Notes: generated by a model not told the origin, from the letters alone. DNA of 46,129 bases from COE1 sp963596435 (GCA_963596435.1 CAVBMG010000016.1:1-46129), one strand, 5' to 3'. Positions 6,904 to 15,800 are shown, counted from the first letter of the stretch. A program made the numbers and translations.

Positions 6904-7386
6904 TCATAACACTTCCTGCACAACATCGTCAAGAAGTGAATTGCCATCTGCTGCTGTAGTTGCAAGTTTGTCACAACGTTCATTTTCAGGATGACCGGCA
7001 TGCCCTTTTACCCAGGTGAATTTTACCTGATGAGGAGCCTTGGCTTTTAACAGACGTTTCCACAGATCGACATTTTTCACCGGATTGTTGTTGCTTCCTT
7101 TCCAGTTCCTTTTAAGCCAGCCATCGACCCAGTGCTGATTGAACGCATCTGTTACATATTTGGAATCCGATATTACTTCTACCTCACACGGTCTGGTCAA
7201 TGCTTCCAGACCGGTAATAACAGCCATCAATTCCATACGGTTATTGGTAGTTTTCTTATATCCTGCACTGTATTCGCGTTCATGCAATTCGCCTTTTGAA
7301 TCTATATACTGGAGCACAGCGCCATAACCTCCGGGACCTTCCGGGTTGCCTCTTGCAGCTCCGTCTGTGAATATTTTAACGAACAT
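6904..7386 (-). CDS. rnhA: Ribonuclease HI
   Basis: 160 residues. Cuts the RNA strand of RNA-DNA hybrids in the cytoplasm. The catalytic set is complete: D8 (FTDGAARGNP), E52 (NNRMELMA), D74 (VISDSKYV), and H129 with D139 (KGHAGHPENERCD). The WVDGWLKRNWKG basic handle is present as in the E. coli-type enzyme. The start overlaps the end of the membrane MutS gene by 11 bases, showing tight coupling. A second RNase H of the other class (rnhB) lies at 26.4 kb. Confidence 0.96.
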   Translation of the reverse strand: MFVKIFTDGAARGNPEGPGGYGAVLQYIDSKGELHEREYSAGYKKTTNNRMELMAVITGLEALTRPCEVEVISDSKYVTDAFNQHWVDGWLKRNWKGSNNNPVKNVDLWKRLLKAKAPHQVKFTWVKGHAGHPENERCDKLATTAADGNSLLDDVVQEVL

Positions 7387-9091
7387 ATGAATCCTCCCAT
7401 TTTCCTGTCTTTATGAAACACTCTGCCATTTCCTTTGATTTCTGAGTAATATCCTGTGTAAAACCGATGACTTCCAGCAGTTTAATCGCATTTCTACTCT
7501 GCGCTCTTCCACTCATCAAATGATAGGAAAATAATACGTCATGATCTTTTACATCTTCTTCAAAATGATAATTATCATAATCTCCATCCAGTAAATGTGT
7601 CAGTTCGATATCATGTGTTGCTGCAAAGCAATAAACTCCAGTCTGAATACTAAGCTGATGCAGAATCTGGGTAGAAGCTGCGATACGCTCTACTGTATTG
7701 GTTCCGCGCAGTACTTCATCTACAAAGCACAATAACGGGCTGTTAGAAGCAGCCAGAGCCGCATCCATAATTCGCTTCAAAGACTTAATTTCTACAATAT
7801 AATAGCTTTCTCCACTGGCAAGGTCATCTCTTAGAGCCATGGAAGAAAAGATGCGGTAACAGCCGCCTTCATAGCTTCTGGCACTACAGGTATGGATTGT
7901 CTGTGCAAGAATCGCATTGATGGCAACCATTTTGAGAAAGGTTGATTTACCAGAGGCATTAGAGCCAGTGATAAGCATACCGCGATTCTGCTCAAAACTG
8001 TTAGGAACGGCATTTTTCAGGGATGGATGATAACCCTCTTCTATTTTGAGAGGAATCTGCAAGCCATCTTTCAACTCAGGAATACACCAGTACGGAAGAC
8101 TCTCACGGAAAGTGCCAATCGCTATTGCTGCATCTACGTAGCCTATGGACTGAGCCAATGCTTCTATCTCCTGCCTGTTGGAGCATACCAGATGAAGCAT
8201 GCGGTTGAACTGTATAATATCAATATGCGTCATCATTTTTACATAATCAAACAATAACTCAACCGGGTTCCCACTGGAAGCATTCATCTGAAATATCAGA
8301 TGTGAGTTCTTGTGCATAGGCTTTAGCGGAGTGACTTTAGCAGTTAATTGTTCTCTGTATTCAGGCATTCCATGCAGAGGTACTTTCAGGATATTTTCCG
8401 CACCTTCGATCATTCTCATAATATAGCCAAAGCTTGTCAGGTAAGGAAGTACTGCGTTTTTTTCTTTCAAATAAGTGACAATATTAATACAGGAGATAAC
8501 AATCAGCGCAAAAATTCCCAAATTAGCGGATACGCCAATCAATATAACAGATAGTACCAATGCAATAATTCCCAGTATATGTCCCGTATTTTTACGCTCA
8601 CCCAGATTATCCAGAAAGTCCAGATAATCATATAAAGAAAATCGTCCGGTACTGCCCAATTCATGCAGAATCACCTGCATCTGCACACGTTCCTCTGCGT
8701 CCTGCTGCATGGCAGTAATGTCCTTTTCAAGGGTCTGCGTATCTGCCTGCTTCAGGGAAGGATGACGAAGCATATTATAGAGATATTCTGCACCGGAAGC
8801 AGACTGCGTATGATTAATCAATGCAAAAACAGCGTCCATGTTCAGATCATTCCAGGTGATATCATCCAAATGGAACGGCTGACTTTCTTTGTCTTTTTGC
8901 AGTTTTTTTTCAAAAAGGCGGGAAATTGTCTTTAGCTGCTCTTCAGAATATTCCTTAACCTCATACTTGCCATAATCCTGTATAAGATGCTGTCTGTATT
9001 GCTCCTTACGCTTCTTCTCTTCCCGTGCGCCCCGAATCATGCAATACACCACGCCAACAACGATAATCGAAAATAATCCAATCCATTCCAT
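7376..9091 (-). CDS. Membrane-anchored MutS-family ATPase
   Basis: 571 residues. The C-terminal third is a MutS-type ATPase: Walker A GSNASGKST at about 376-384, an ASGES signature near 425, Walker B LLCFVDEVLRGTN near 453, and AATHDIELT. Unlike MutS1 or MutS2 it has a hydrophobic N-terminus (residues 4-19, before a basic REEKKRKE stretch) and two membrane segments at about 170-208, and it lacks the MutS1 mismatch-reading domain (no FxE motif) and the MutS2 Smr domain. It should sit in the cytoplasmic membrane facing inward. Substrate unknown; classical mismatch repair is unlikely. It starts 8 bases after cdd and overlaps rnhA, so it belongs to a nucleoside and nucleic-acid operon. Confidence 0.88.
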   Translation of the reverse strand: MEWIGLFSIIVVGVVYCMIRGAREEKKRKEQYRQHLIQDYGKYEVKEYSEEQLKTISRLFEKKLQKDKESQPFHLDDITWNDLNMDAVFALINHTQSASGAEYLYNMLRHPSLKQADTQTLEKDITAMQQDAEERVQMQVILHELGSTGRFSLYDYLDFLDNLGERKNTGHILGIIALVLSVILIGVSANLGIFALIVISCINIVTYLKEKNAVLPYLTSFGYIMRMIEGAENILKVPLHGMPEYREQLTAKVTPLKPMHKNSHLIFQMNASSGNPVELLFDYVKMMTHIDIIQFNRMLHLVCSNRQEIEALAQSIGYVDAAIAIGTFRESLPYWCIPELKDGLQIPLKIEEGYHPSLKNAVPNSFEQNRGMLITGSNASGKSTFLKMVAINAILAQTIHTCSARSYEGGCYRIFSSMALRDDLASGESYYIVEIKSLKRIMDAALAASNSPLLCFVDEVLRGTNTVERIAASTQILHQLSIQTGVYCFAATHDIELTHLLDGDYDNYHFEEDVKDHDVLFSYHLMSGRAQSRNAIKLLEVIGFTQDITQKSKEMAECFIKTGKWEDSYVR

Positions 9092-9099
9092 AAAAACAC

Positions 9100-9507
9100 C
9101 TAGAGATTGGAAGGGCCAAAACCAAAGGGCAGCATTTCTTCCAATGTCTTGTCCAGATAAGTGTCTTCGGAAATGGCTGTAATGACTCTGAAAGTTTTCG
9201 GATCACAGAACTCCATCATAACCTGTCTGCATACACCGCAGGGATAGGCATAATCTGTGGGCAGATCACCTTTTCCACCAACAATGGCGATGGCACTGAA
9301 TTCGCGTTCTCCTTCGCTTACAGCTTTGAAAAATGCAGTACGTTCTGCGCAGTTAGTAGGTGTATAACCTGCGTTTTCAATATTACATCCCTTATATACT
9401 TTGCCTTCTCTAGTAAGTAAGGCAGCTCCGACCTTAAATCCTGAATATGGTACATATGCCATTTCTCTGGCTTCGAGAGCCAGTCTGATTAATTCTTTAT
9501 TATCCAT
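9100..9507 (-). CDS. cdd: Cytidine deaminase
   Basis: 135 residues, the usual size of the tetrameric form. Converts cytidine and deoxycytidine to uridine and deoxyuridine. The zinc motifs are clear: CAERTAFF near residue 53 (Cys ligand and catalytic Glu) and PCGVCRQVMMEFC near 88 (two Cys ligands). VPYSGFKVGAAL near 20 binds the nucleoside. Located 5 bases after punA, consistent with a nucleoside salvage pair. Confidence 0.96.
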   Translation of the reverse strand: MDNKELIRLALEAREMAYVPYSGFKVGAALLTREGKVYKGCNIENAGYTPTNCAERTAFFKAVSEGEREFSAIAIVGGKGDLPTDYAYPCGVCRQVMMEFCDPKTFRVITAISEDTYLDKTLEEMLPFGFGPSNL

Positions 9508-9512
9508 TTTAT

Positions 9513-10337
9513 TTATGCTCCTATTTTCTCTATGACTTTTGTTACAAGCTCTGTAAATAACGGAGCTGCTTTATCTGCTGCTTCCTGTACTTCTTTATGT
9601 GATAATGGTGTCGGGTTCATACCGGCAGCGAGATTACATACACAGGAAATTCCACATACACGCAGTCCACAGTGATTAGCTGCAATTGCTTCCACAACAG
9701 TACTCATACCTACTGCATCAGCATAATCAGCCAGCATACGGATCTCAGCCGGAGATTCGTAGGAAGGACCTGTAAGCTGTACATAGACACCTTCCTGTAA
9801 TGGAATGTTATTTTCTTTTGCCGTTGTTCTGATCAGTTCCTGCAATTCCAGATCGTATACCTGGCTCATATCAGGGAATCTTGTTCCAAGTTCCTCTATA
9901 TTCGCTCCAATTAAAGGATTGGGTGCAAACATACCGATATGATCTGTAATCATCATCAGATCCCCAGCCTGGAACTTGCGGTTCATTCCACCGGATGCAT
10001 TACTCAGGAACAGGATTTTTGCGCCCAAAAGCTTCATCAGTCTTGTAGGAAGGACTACATCAGATACAGGATATCCTTCATAATAATGTACACGTCCCTT
10101 CATGCATACTACAGGTACTTTACCTACATAACCAAAGATAAATTTACCGGCATGTCCTACTACGGTAGATACCGGGAATCCTTCGATATCGCTGTAATTG
10201 ATTTCTGTTACTACCTGAATATGGTCAGCATAATCCCCAAGCCCGGAACCTAATACCAGCGCTACTTCAGGTACAAAATCTGTTTTCTCCCTTACACTTT
10301 TATAACAATTCATCAGTTTATCATATACTTCGTTCAT
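9513..10337 (-). CDS. punA: Purine-nucleoside phosphorylase, trimeric type
   Basis: 274 residues from the ATG at 10337, which follows AAGGAGG by 6 bases; the frame is open further upstream without a ribosome site. Splits inosine and guanosine with phosphate. Recognisable blocks are LVLGSGLGDYA, VVGHAGKF, MKGRVHYYEGY (phosphate and purine pocket), LSNASGGMN, LTGPSYESPAEIR and VGMSTVVEAIAANHCG with the catalytic Asn (VCNLAAG). Length and motifs fit the PNP/MTAP family rather than hexameric DeoD. First gene of a run with cdd. Confidence 0.95.
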   Translation of the reverse strand: MNEVYDKLMNCYKSVREKTDFVPEVALVLGSGLGDYADHIQVVTEINYSDIEGFPVSTVVGHAGKFIFGYVGKVPVVCMKGRVHYYEGYPVSDVVLPTRLMKLLGAKILFLSNASGGMNRKFQAGDLMMITDHIGMFAPNPLIGANIEELGTRFPDMSQVYDLELQELIRTTAKENNIPLQEGVYVQLTGPSYESPAEIRMLADYADAVGMSTVVEAIAANHCGLRVCGISCVCNLAAGMNPTPLSHKEVQEAADKAAPLFTELVTKVIEKIGA

Positions 10338-10410
10338 ATGAATCCTCCTTGTCTGTTTTTTGAGGTGTCTATTTCTAAGTATAACAGATTCTGATGTAAA
10401 AAACCACCAT

Positions 10411-10441
10411 AGAAAAAGAAACAGAATTGACTTCTGTTTCT
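10411..10441 (-). terminator. spoIVA terminator
   Basis: AGAAACAGAA and TTCTGTTTCT form a perfect 10-bp stem with loop TTGAC, followed on the minus strand by a TTTTTCT run, 20 bases after the spoIVA stop. Confidence 0.85.
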
Positions 10442-10461
10442 CTAACCTGCTTCTTTCCACA

Positions 10462-11952
10462 CTATATGATAATGCATACCATTCCACCATTGGAGTCATT
10501 GACAATCTTTTGCATGGTATCCTGTAACTTCATCTGGCTTTCTTCTCCTATCATGGTAATCTTACTGGTAATACCATCATTTACCAGTTGTTCAATGGTT
10601 TTTCCAAAGATATTAGTCTCCCATATGCCCTCCTTGGAGGTCTCTGCATCGGAAATATAGTGAATCAGATCCTGTGCCTGTTGCTGTGTTCCGACAATTG
10701 GTGCAATCTCTGTTTCAATATTGGCTTTGATCATATGGATAGATGGGCTTTGTGCCTTGATCTTGACCCCGTATTTATTACCATGTTTGATTACTGTAGG
10801 AGTATCCAGGGTTATTTCTTCTTTATCCGGTGTTACGACACCATACCCTTTCTGACGGACACTTTCCAGTGCGCTGAGTACTTTACTGTATTCCTTTTTC
10901 ATTTCTGCCAGAGTCATAAGCAGCTGCATCAACTGGTATTCTCCATTGATTGTCTCGCCTGTCATATTACTGAGCATTTCATAATAATACTGATTATCTG
11001 CATCTAATTGATATGCCGCAGTACCATCTGCTATATTGATATGGTCGAATTTACATTTCTTTACATACTGACTGTCAATCTGTAAATCCTGATTGGATAA
11101 ATCTCTCACAGACTGTATCTGATTCATGATTTCACGAAGTTTATCTATGATATCCTGTTTCATCGGATTGGCAACAGACATCATATCCATCCATTTTGGT
11201 GTATAGAACTCCACCACAGATAATGGAAATTCATACATGACTTCTTCCAGAATATGTGCGATATCTTCTTTTCTCATCTGGTCAATATTCACTGTCAGGG
11301 CTTTGACCTTGTATTGTTCCTCCAGTTCTATGGCAAGATTTTTTGCTTCATCACTGTAAGGTTTAGAGGTATTGACCAGTACTACAAAAGGCTTTCCTAT
11401 ACGCTGCAATTCTGTGATTGTCTGTTCTTCTGCCTGACGGTAGGCTTCTCTTGGCAGTTCTCCAAAACTGCCGTCAGTTGTTACTACAATACCAATCGTG
11501 GAATGATCCTGAATTACCTTACGAGTCCCTATCTGAGCAGCCTGTGTGAAAGTAATTTCTTCTGTAGACCAGGGAGTTTTTACCATGCGCTCCACATCTT
11601 CCTCCATATGACCGGTAGCTCCATCTACCATATAGCCTACACAGTCAATTAAACGTACTTTCACTTTGGAATTGTCATTAATATTAATCTCCACAGCTTC
11701 TTTGGGTATAAATTTAGGTTCTGTCGTTGTAATGGTTTTCCCACCACTGCTCTGTGGAAGCTCATCCATTGCTCTGGTTCTGTCATGTTCATTCTCTATC
11801 TTTGGAATGACCATAATATCCATAAATCTTTTGATAAATGTAGATTTACCTGTCCTGACAGGTCCTACAACTCCTATGTATATTTCGCCGCCAGTTCTCT
11901 GACTAATGTCTTTGTATAAATTAAATTCCTGATTTTCTTCAAGATATCCCAT
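10462..11952 (-). CDS. spoIVA: Stage IV sporulation protein A, spore-coat basement ATPase
   Basis: 496 residues, the usual size. It polymerises on the forespore surface using ATP and forms the platform for coat assembly. The N-terminal NTPase fold shows Walker A GPVRTGKSTF near residue 30 and a Walker B-like RLIDCVGYMVDG near 100; IVVTTDGSFGELPR follows. The C-terminus is the conserved hydrophobic end GGMVCIII that docks on the membrane curvature. The ATG at 11952 has only a weak upstream GGGG. A candidate mother-cell sigma-E promoter lies 31-60 bases upstream, so it is transcribed separately from the gene before it. Confidence 0.97.
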   Translation of the reverse strand: MGYLEENQEFNLYKDISQRTGGEIYIGVVGPVRTGKSTFIKRFMDIMVIPKIENEHDRTRAMDELPQSSGGKTITTTEPKFIPKEAVEININDNSKVKVRLIDCVGYMVDGATGHMEEDVERMVKTPWSTEEITFTQAAQIGTRKVIQDHSTIGIVVTTDGSFGELPREAYRQAEEQTITELQRIGKPFVVLVNTSKPYSDEAKNLAIELEEQYKVKALTVNIDQMRKEDIAHILEEVMYEFPLSVVEFYTPKWMDMMSVANPMKQDIIDKLREIMNQIQSVRDLSNQDLQIDSQYVKKCKFDHINIADGTAAYQLDADNQYYYEMLSNMTGETINGEYQLMQLLMTLAEMKKEYSKVLSALESVRQKGYGVVTPDKEEITLDTPTVIKHGNKYGVKIKAQSPSIHMIKANIETEIAPIVGTQQQAQDLIHYISDAETSKEGIWETNIFGKTIEQLVNDGITSKITMIGEESQMKLQDTMQKIVNDSNGGMVCIII

Positions 11953-11982
11953 GATAGATTGTTCCCCATGTCCTTTGCTTTA

Positions 11983-12012
11983 AGTATATGAGGGCGTGTA
12001 TCCTGAATATGA
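11983..12012 (-). promoter_or_regulatory. Candidate sigma-E promoter of spoIVA
   Basis: Minus-strand TCATATT (12006-12012), 15 bases, CATATACT (11983-11990). The sigma-E consensus is KMATATT, 13-15 bases, CATACANT. spoIVA is a known sigma-E gene in Bacillus and Clostridium. Confidence 0.7.
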
Positions 12013-12013
12013 C

Positions 12014-12040
12014 AAAAGGACACTAAGAAAGTGTCCTTTT
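12014..12040 (-). terminator. Terminator overlapping the end of the zinc-ribbon gene
   Basis: AAAAGGACAC and GTGTCCTTTT form a perfect 10-bp stem. The stop codon of the upstream gene (12023-12025) lies at the stem-loop junction, so the last codons are also the terminator. Confidence 0.75.
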
Positions 12041-12706
12041 TGGTCCATAAGATTTATGATCATTATGATAACTTCTGTTTCCGTATGGCTTTTTCTCGCC
12101 ATATGAGTTTCTATCGCCGTATGGTTTTCCTTCACCATACGACTTTCTTTCGCTGTACGTTTTCCTTTCACCATATGGTCTGCGGTCTTCGCTATAGGAA
12201 GTTCTGCTTCGGTATGTTCTTCTGTCCTCACTGGTATTACCTTCGCCATAGGGCTTACGATCTTCATACCTTCTTCTTCCTTCATAAGGTCTTCTGCCCT
12301 GTGTTGAATGATCACGGGTATCAGAGTCATGATCTCTGCGATAAGGCTTATGAGCAAATGGCTTTCTGGCGGCATTATTTTTACGTCTGTCACGAAGTGC
12401 CTGTTTTCTGGCATCTTCTGCACGCTTCTGGTCTCTTGCAGTAACTTCCTCCTGATTATAGATGTGAAGAAGATCCGGATGCGTAATTCTGACATAATTG
12501 GGATATGCTGTATATTTCATATGGCATTTGTTGCAGGCAAAACAGTTCAATGTCTCATCCTCTGTAATACTTGTTTTCAGAACAAGTCCATATTTTACAA
12601 CACCCTCACAGTCTTCCCTGATACATTTATTGATTCTTTTATCATATACATAAATGATATCGTCATCTTTTAAAGTTACTTTTCTTTCCGGGACCTTTTT
12701 TTCCAT
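12023..12706 (-). CDS. Zinc-ribbon protein with Tyr/Arg-rich repeat tail, unknown function
   Basis: 227 residues. Residues 1-90 form a compact domain with five cysteines: C28 and C33 (CIREDC), then C55, C58 and C61 (CFACNKC), likely one zinc ribbon. Residues 85-125 are charged and Ala/Arg-rich. Residues 138-221 are about 12 imperfect copies of a hexapeptide, [RK]-x-x-Y-[GS]-[ED] (RRPYGE, RKTYSE, RKSYGE, GKPYGD, RNSYGE, KKPYGN), predicted disordered. Such tails occur in RNA-binding condensate-type proteins and in Tyr-rich spore coat proteins, and the spoIVA neighbour favours neither on its own. A GAGAGGAAAAAATA stretch provides the ribosome site for the ATG at 12706. No family name is recognised. 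Confidence 0.8.
   Translation of the reverse strand: MEKKVPERKVTLKDDDIIYVYDKRINKCIREDCEGVVKYGLVLKTSITEDETLNCFACNKCHMKYTAYPNYVRITHPDLLHIYNQEEVTARDQKRAEDARKQALRDRRKNNAARKPFAHKPYRRDHDSDTRDHSTQGRRPYEGRRRYEDRKPYGEGNTSEDRRTYRSRTSYSEDRRPYGERKTYSERKSYGEGKPYGDRNSYGEKKPYGNRSYHNDHKSYGPKRTLS
12044..12295 (-). repeat. In-frame hexapeptide-coding repeats
   Basis: The DNA behind residues 138-221 of the zinc-ribbon protein repeats with an 18-base period (TATGGxGAAxGAAAA-like units). This is coding repetition; it also creates long false antisense frames. Confidence 0.75.
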
Positions 12707-12772
12707 TATTTTTTCCTCTCTTTTACATGGAATACAGTACTATGACTGCACAAAATCTATGAATCCTTTTAC

Positions 12773-13777
12773 CTAATTCCAATCCTGATGTTCTATTTTC
12801 TTATCACGGATCATAAGATCCTTCACTGCTACAGCCGCAGATTTTCCATTAAATAATACTTCGTTTACCTGTTCAATAATAGGAAGTTCCACGTGATATT
12901 TCTCTGCAAGAGCTTTGGCAGCTTTCGCAGAATATACACCTTCTACTACCATTTTGACTTCTGCCATGGCTTCTTCCATTGTCTTGCCCTGACCGATCAG
13001 GATACCGGCTCTACGGTTTCTGGAATGCATGCTGGCACAGGTAACAATTAAATCTCCAATACCGGATAAGCCACAGAATGTCTCAAATTTACCACCCATA
13101 GCTGTACCAAGTCTGGCGATTTCTGTAATGCCTCGTGTAATCAGCGCTGCTTTGGTATTATCTCCATAACCCAAACCATCTGCAATACCTGCTGCGAGAG
13201 CCACTACATTTTTAAGAGCTGCACCTAATTCTATTCCCAGAACATCCGGGCTGATATAGACACGAAATACATCACTCATGAAGACATTCTGAATATACTC
13301 GGCGGTCTCTCTGGTCTTAGCACCAACTACGATGGTAGTAGGAATACCTCTTCCTACTTCTTCTGCATGGGAAGGACCGGAAAGAACAGCTACATTAGCC
13401 TGCGGAACCTCTTCCTCAATAATCTGAGACAGGGTCATAAGAGTATGCTCCTCGATACCCTTGGCTACATTGACTATGATCTGTCCGTCCGCTACATACG
13501 GCTTCATATTGTGGGATGTACTTCTTGTAAAAGGTGATGGAACTGCCAGAACCAGAATATCCTTGCCTTCAATTGCTTCCGGCAATGAAGTTGTGAATAT
13601 CATATCTTCCGGTAATTTAACACCCGGCAGTTTATCCTTATGCTCATGCTCTGTTTTCAGCATATTGATTTCATCTTCAAGGATGGACCATACTGTAATC
13701 TCATGTCCATTATTATGCAATAGAACTGACAAAGCAATTCCCCAGCTTCCAGCTCCAATGATACCTATTTTTGCCAT
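12773..13777 (-). CDS. gpsA: Glycerol-3-phosphate dehydrogenase NAD(P)+
   Basis: 334 residues. Reduces dihydroxyacetone phosphate to sn-glycerol 3-phosphate, the backbone for phospholipids. Rossmann motif GIIGAGSWGIALSVLL at the N-terminus, VNVAKGIE near 110, GPSHAEEV near 140, the catalytic Lys region GAALKNVVALAAGIADGLGYGDN near 190, and GLSGIGDLIVTC near 240. Immediately downstream of plsY (20-base gap), which uses its product, so the two genes form a functional pair in lipid synthesis. Confidence 0.97.
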   Translation of the reverse strand: MAKIGIIGAGSWGIALSVLLHNNGHEITVWSILEDEINMLKTEHEHKDKLPGVKLPEDMIFTTSLPEAIEGKDILVLAVPSPFTRSTSHNMKPYVADGQIIVNVAKGIEEHTLMTLSQIIEEEVPQANVAVLSGPSHAEEVGRGIPTTIVVGAKTRETAEYIQNVFMSDVFRVYISPDVLGIELGAALKNVVALAAGIADGLGYGDNTKAALITRGITEIARLGTAMGGKFETFCGLSGIGDLIVTCASMHSRNRRAGILIGQGKTMEEAMAEVKMVVEGVYSAKAAKALAEKYHVELPIIEQVNEVLFNGKSAAVAVKDLMIRDKKIEHQDWN

Positions 13778-13797
13778 ATGCTCTACCTCTTGCCTTT

Positions 13798-14445
13798 TTA
13801 TTCTTCGTTTTTCTTGGATAAATAAGTCTTACGCTCTGTTTTATGTATTAAACGGTCAATATTAGCTCTATGCTCCCAGAATGCCAACATTGCCAGCAAA
13901 GTCGTAACAATATAAAGTTCAATCAATGCACCCTGGGACATTCCAAAGAGTCCCATCTGTCCAAAGATAATCATTTCTGCAATCAGAACAATCTGCACTA
14001 ACAAAGAACCCAGAGATACATAATGTGTCAGAAAAAATGTACCAAAGAAAGTAATGACTTCAGGTAAGATCATATACGGATGGAAGAAAATAATCAGACC
14101 TGCTGTACAGGCAATGCCCTTTCCACCCTTGAAGTGAAGATAAAAAGGGAAGTTATGACCAAGAATAGCTCCAGCACCTGTATACAGAGCCAGTAATGGC
14201 AATATGTCACCATACGTATTCTTGAACAGGAAGCGAACAAGAGTCATGGCAAGACCTGTCTTCATGATATCGCAGAAAAGTACGATTGCGCCTGCTTTTT
14301 TACCCATAACACGTAAAGTATTGGTAGTACCTGCATTACCACTTCCGTGTTTTCTGATGTCGATTCCTTTCATTTTTCCATATATATATGAAGTCTGAAA
14401 TAAACCAAATATATAGCCGATCAAGACACAAACTACACGAATCAT
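13798..14445 (-). CDS. plsY: Acyl-phosphate:glycerol-3-phosphate acyltransferase
   Basis: 215 residues with about five membrane segments. Transfers an acyl group from acyl-phosphate to glycerol 3-phosphate in the cytoplasmic membrane. The three PlsY motifs are visible: GSGNAGTTNTLR near residue 36, GHNFPFYLHFKGGKGIACT near 100, and the C-terminal AFWEHRANIDRL. Its acyl-phosphate donor is made by PlsX, encoded at 41.3-42.4 kb. It starts two bases after the der stop codon. Confidence 0.96.
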   Translation of the reverse strand: MIRVVCVLIGYIFGLFQTSYIYGKMKGIDIRKHGSGNAGTTNTLRVMGKKAGAIVLFCDIMKTGLAMTLVRFLFKNTYGDILPLLALYTGAGAILGHNFPFYLHFKGGKGIACTAGLIIFFHPYMILPEVITFFGTFFLTHYVSLGSLLVQIVLIAEMIIFGQMGLFGMSQGALIELYIVTTLLAMLAFWEHRANIDRLIHKTERKTYLSKKNEE

Positions 14446-14447
14446 CG

Positions 14448-15785
14448 CTATTTGTCTTCCTTTCTTTCTCTTATGATGAATTTTAATGAAGTACCACGGA
14501 ACCCGAATGCTTCACGTATTTTATTCTCCAGATATCTTGTGTATGAAAAATGCATCAGTTCTTTATCATTTACAAATACAACAAAAGTTGGCGGTTTTAC
14601 GCCTACCTGCGTTGTATAGAAAATCTTGAGACGTTTTCCCTTGTCTGAAGGTGGCTGCTGAAGAGCGACTGCCTCTGTAACGATCTCATTTACAACACCT
14701 GTTGCAATACGAAGAGACTGATTCTCGATAACCATATCAATGGTTTCAAATAATTTATTCAGACGCTGTCCTGTCTTGGCAGAAATAAATACGATCTCTG
14801 CATAGGTCATAAAGGACAGGATATTTCTTACCTTTTCTGTAAAGCGGTAAATTGTCTTATCATCCTTCTCTACAGCATCCCATTTATTAACTGCAATAAT
14901 AATGCCTTTTCCACGGTCATGTGCAATACCTGCTATCTTGGCATCCTGTTCTGTAACGCCTTCTTCAGCATCAATGACCAGTACGACTACATCTGCACGC
15001 TCTACAGCACTTACCGTACGGATGATCATGAAACGCTCCAGCTCTTCCTTGATCTTGTTCTTACGGCGAAGACCTGCTGTATCTATGAAAATATAATCCT
15101 TGCCATTATGCACAACTTCTGTATCTATGGCATCTCTGGTAGTTCCTGCGATATCAGAGACAATGACTCTGTTCTCACCTACTAACTTATTAATAATAGA
15201 AGACTTACCTACGTTAGGTTTACCTACGATGGCAATTCTTGGTCTGTCATCCTCTTCTTCTGTGAAATCTTCTTCATTAAATAAAGCAGTCACAGCGTCC
15301 AACATTTCGCCAAGACCCAAACGGTTGGCAGCAGAAACAGGTATTGGATCGCCAATACCAAGATTATAAAATTCATATACATCTGCTTCAAACTTCGCAA
15401 AGCTGTCTACCTTGTTCACTACAAGAATTACCGGTTTATGGCTGCGTCTGAGCATATCGGCAACTTTGGCATCTGCATCTACCAGTCCCTGCTTCACATC
15501 AACAAGGAATAAGATAACATCTGCTGTTGCAACGGCAATTTCTGCCTGCTCACGCATCTGTGAAAGAATGACGTCATTACTGTCCGGCTCAATACCACCT
15601 GTATCTATAAGGGTAAAATTCCAGTTCAACCATTGAATATCTGCATAAATTCTATCTCTTGTAATGCCAGGAGTATCTTTGACAATGGAAATCTTCTCTC
15701 CAGCAAGTGCATTGAATAATGTAGATTTACCAACATTGGGACGTCCTACTACCGCAACAATTGGTTTCTTTTTACTATTTCCCAT
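14448..15785 (-). CDS. der: Ribosome assembly GTPase Der (EngA)
   Basis: 445 residues with two consecutive G domains: G1 GRPNVGKSTLF near residue 14, DTPGI and NKVD, then a second set GKPNVGKSSII near 185, DTAGLRRKNK and NKWD. A C-terminal KH-like domain follows (KIFYTTQVGVKPPTFVVFVND). Acts in maturation of the 50S subunit. Lies between the DUF512 protein gene and plsY with gaps of 15 and 2 bases. Confidence 0.97.
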   Translation of the reverse strand: MGNSKKKPIVAVVGRPNVGKSTLFNALAGEKISIVKDTPGITRDRIYADIQWLNWNFTLIDTGGIEPDSNDVILSQMREQAEIAVATADVILFLVDVKQGLVDADAKVADMLRRSHKPVILVVNKVDSFAKFEADVYEFYNLGIGDPIPVSAANRLGLGEMLDAVTALFNEEDFTEEEDDRPRIAIVGKPNVGKSSIINKLVGENRVIVSDIAGTTRDAIDTEVVHNGKDYIFIDTAGLRRKNKIKEELERFMIIRTVSAVERADVVVLVIDAEEGVTEQDAKIAGIAHDRGKGIIIAVNKWDAVEKDDKTIYRFTEKVRNILSFMTYAEIVFISAKTGQRLNKLFETIDMVIENQSLRIATGVVNEIVTEAVALQQPPSDKGKRLKIFYTTQVGVKPPTFVVFVNDKELMHFSYTRYLENKIREAFGFRGTSLKFIIRERKEDK

Positions 15786-15800
15786 TTTTACGCTCCATTT

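Noticed and set aside
12031..12673. Plus-strand open frames of 137 and 121 codons
   Set aside because: They are antisense to the repeat-tailed zinc-ribbon gene; the repeated codons keep stops out of the opposite strand. No ribosome sites.
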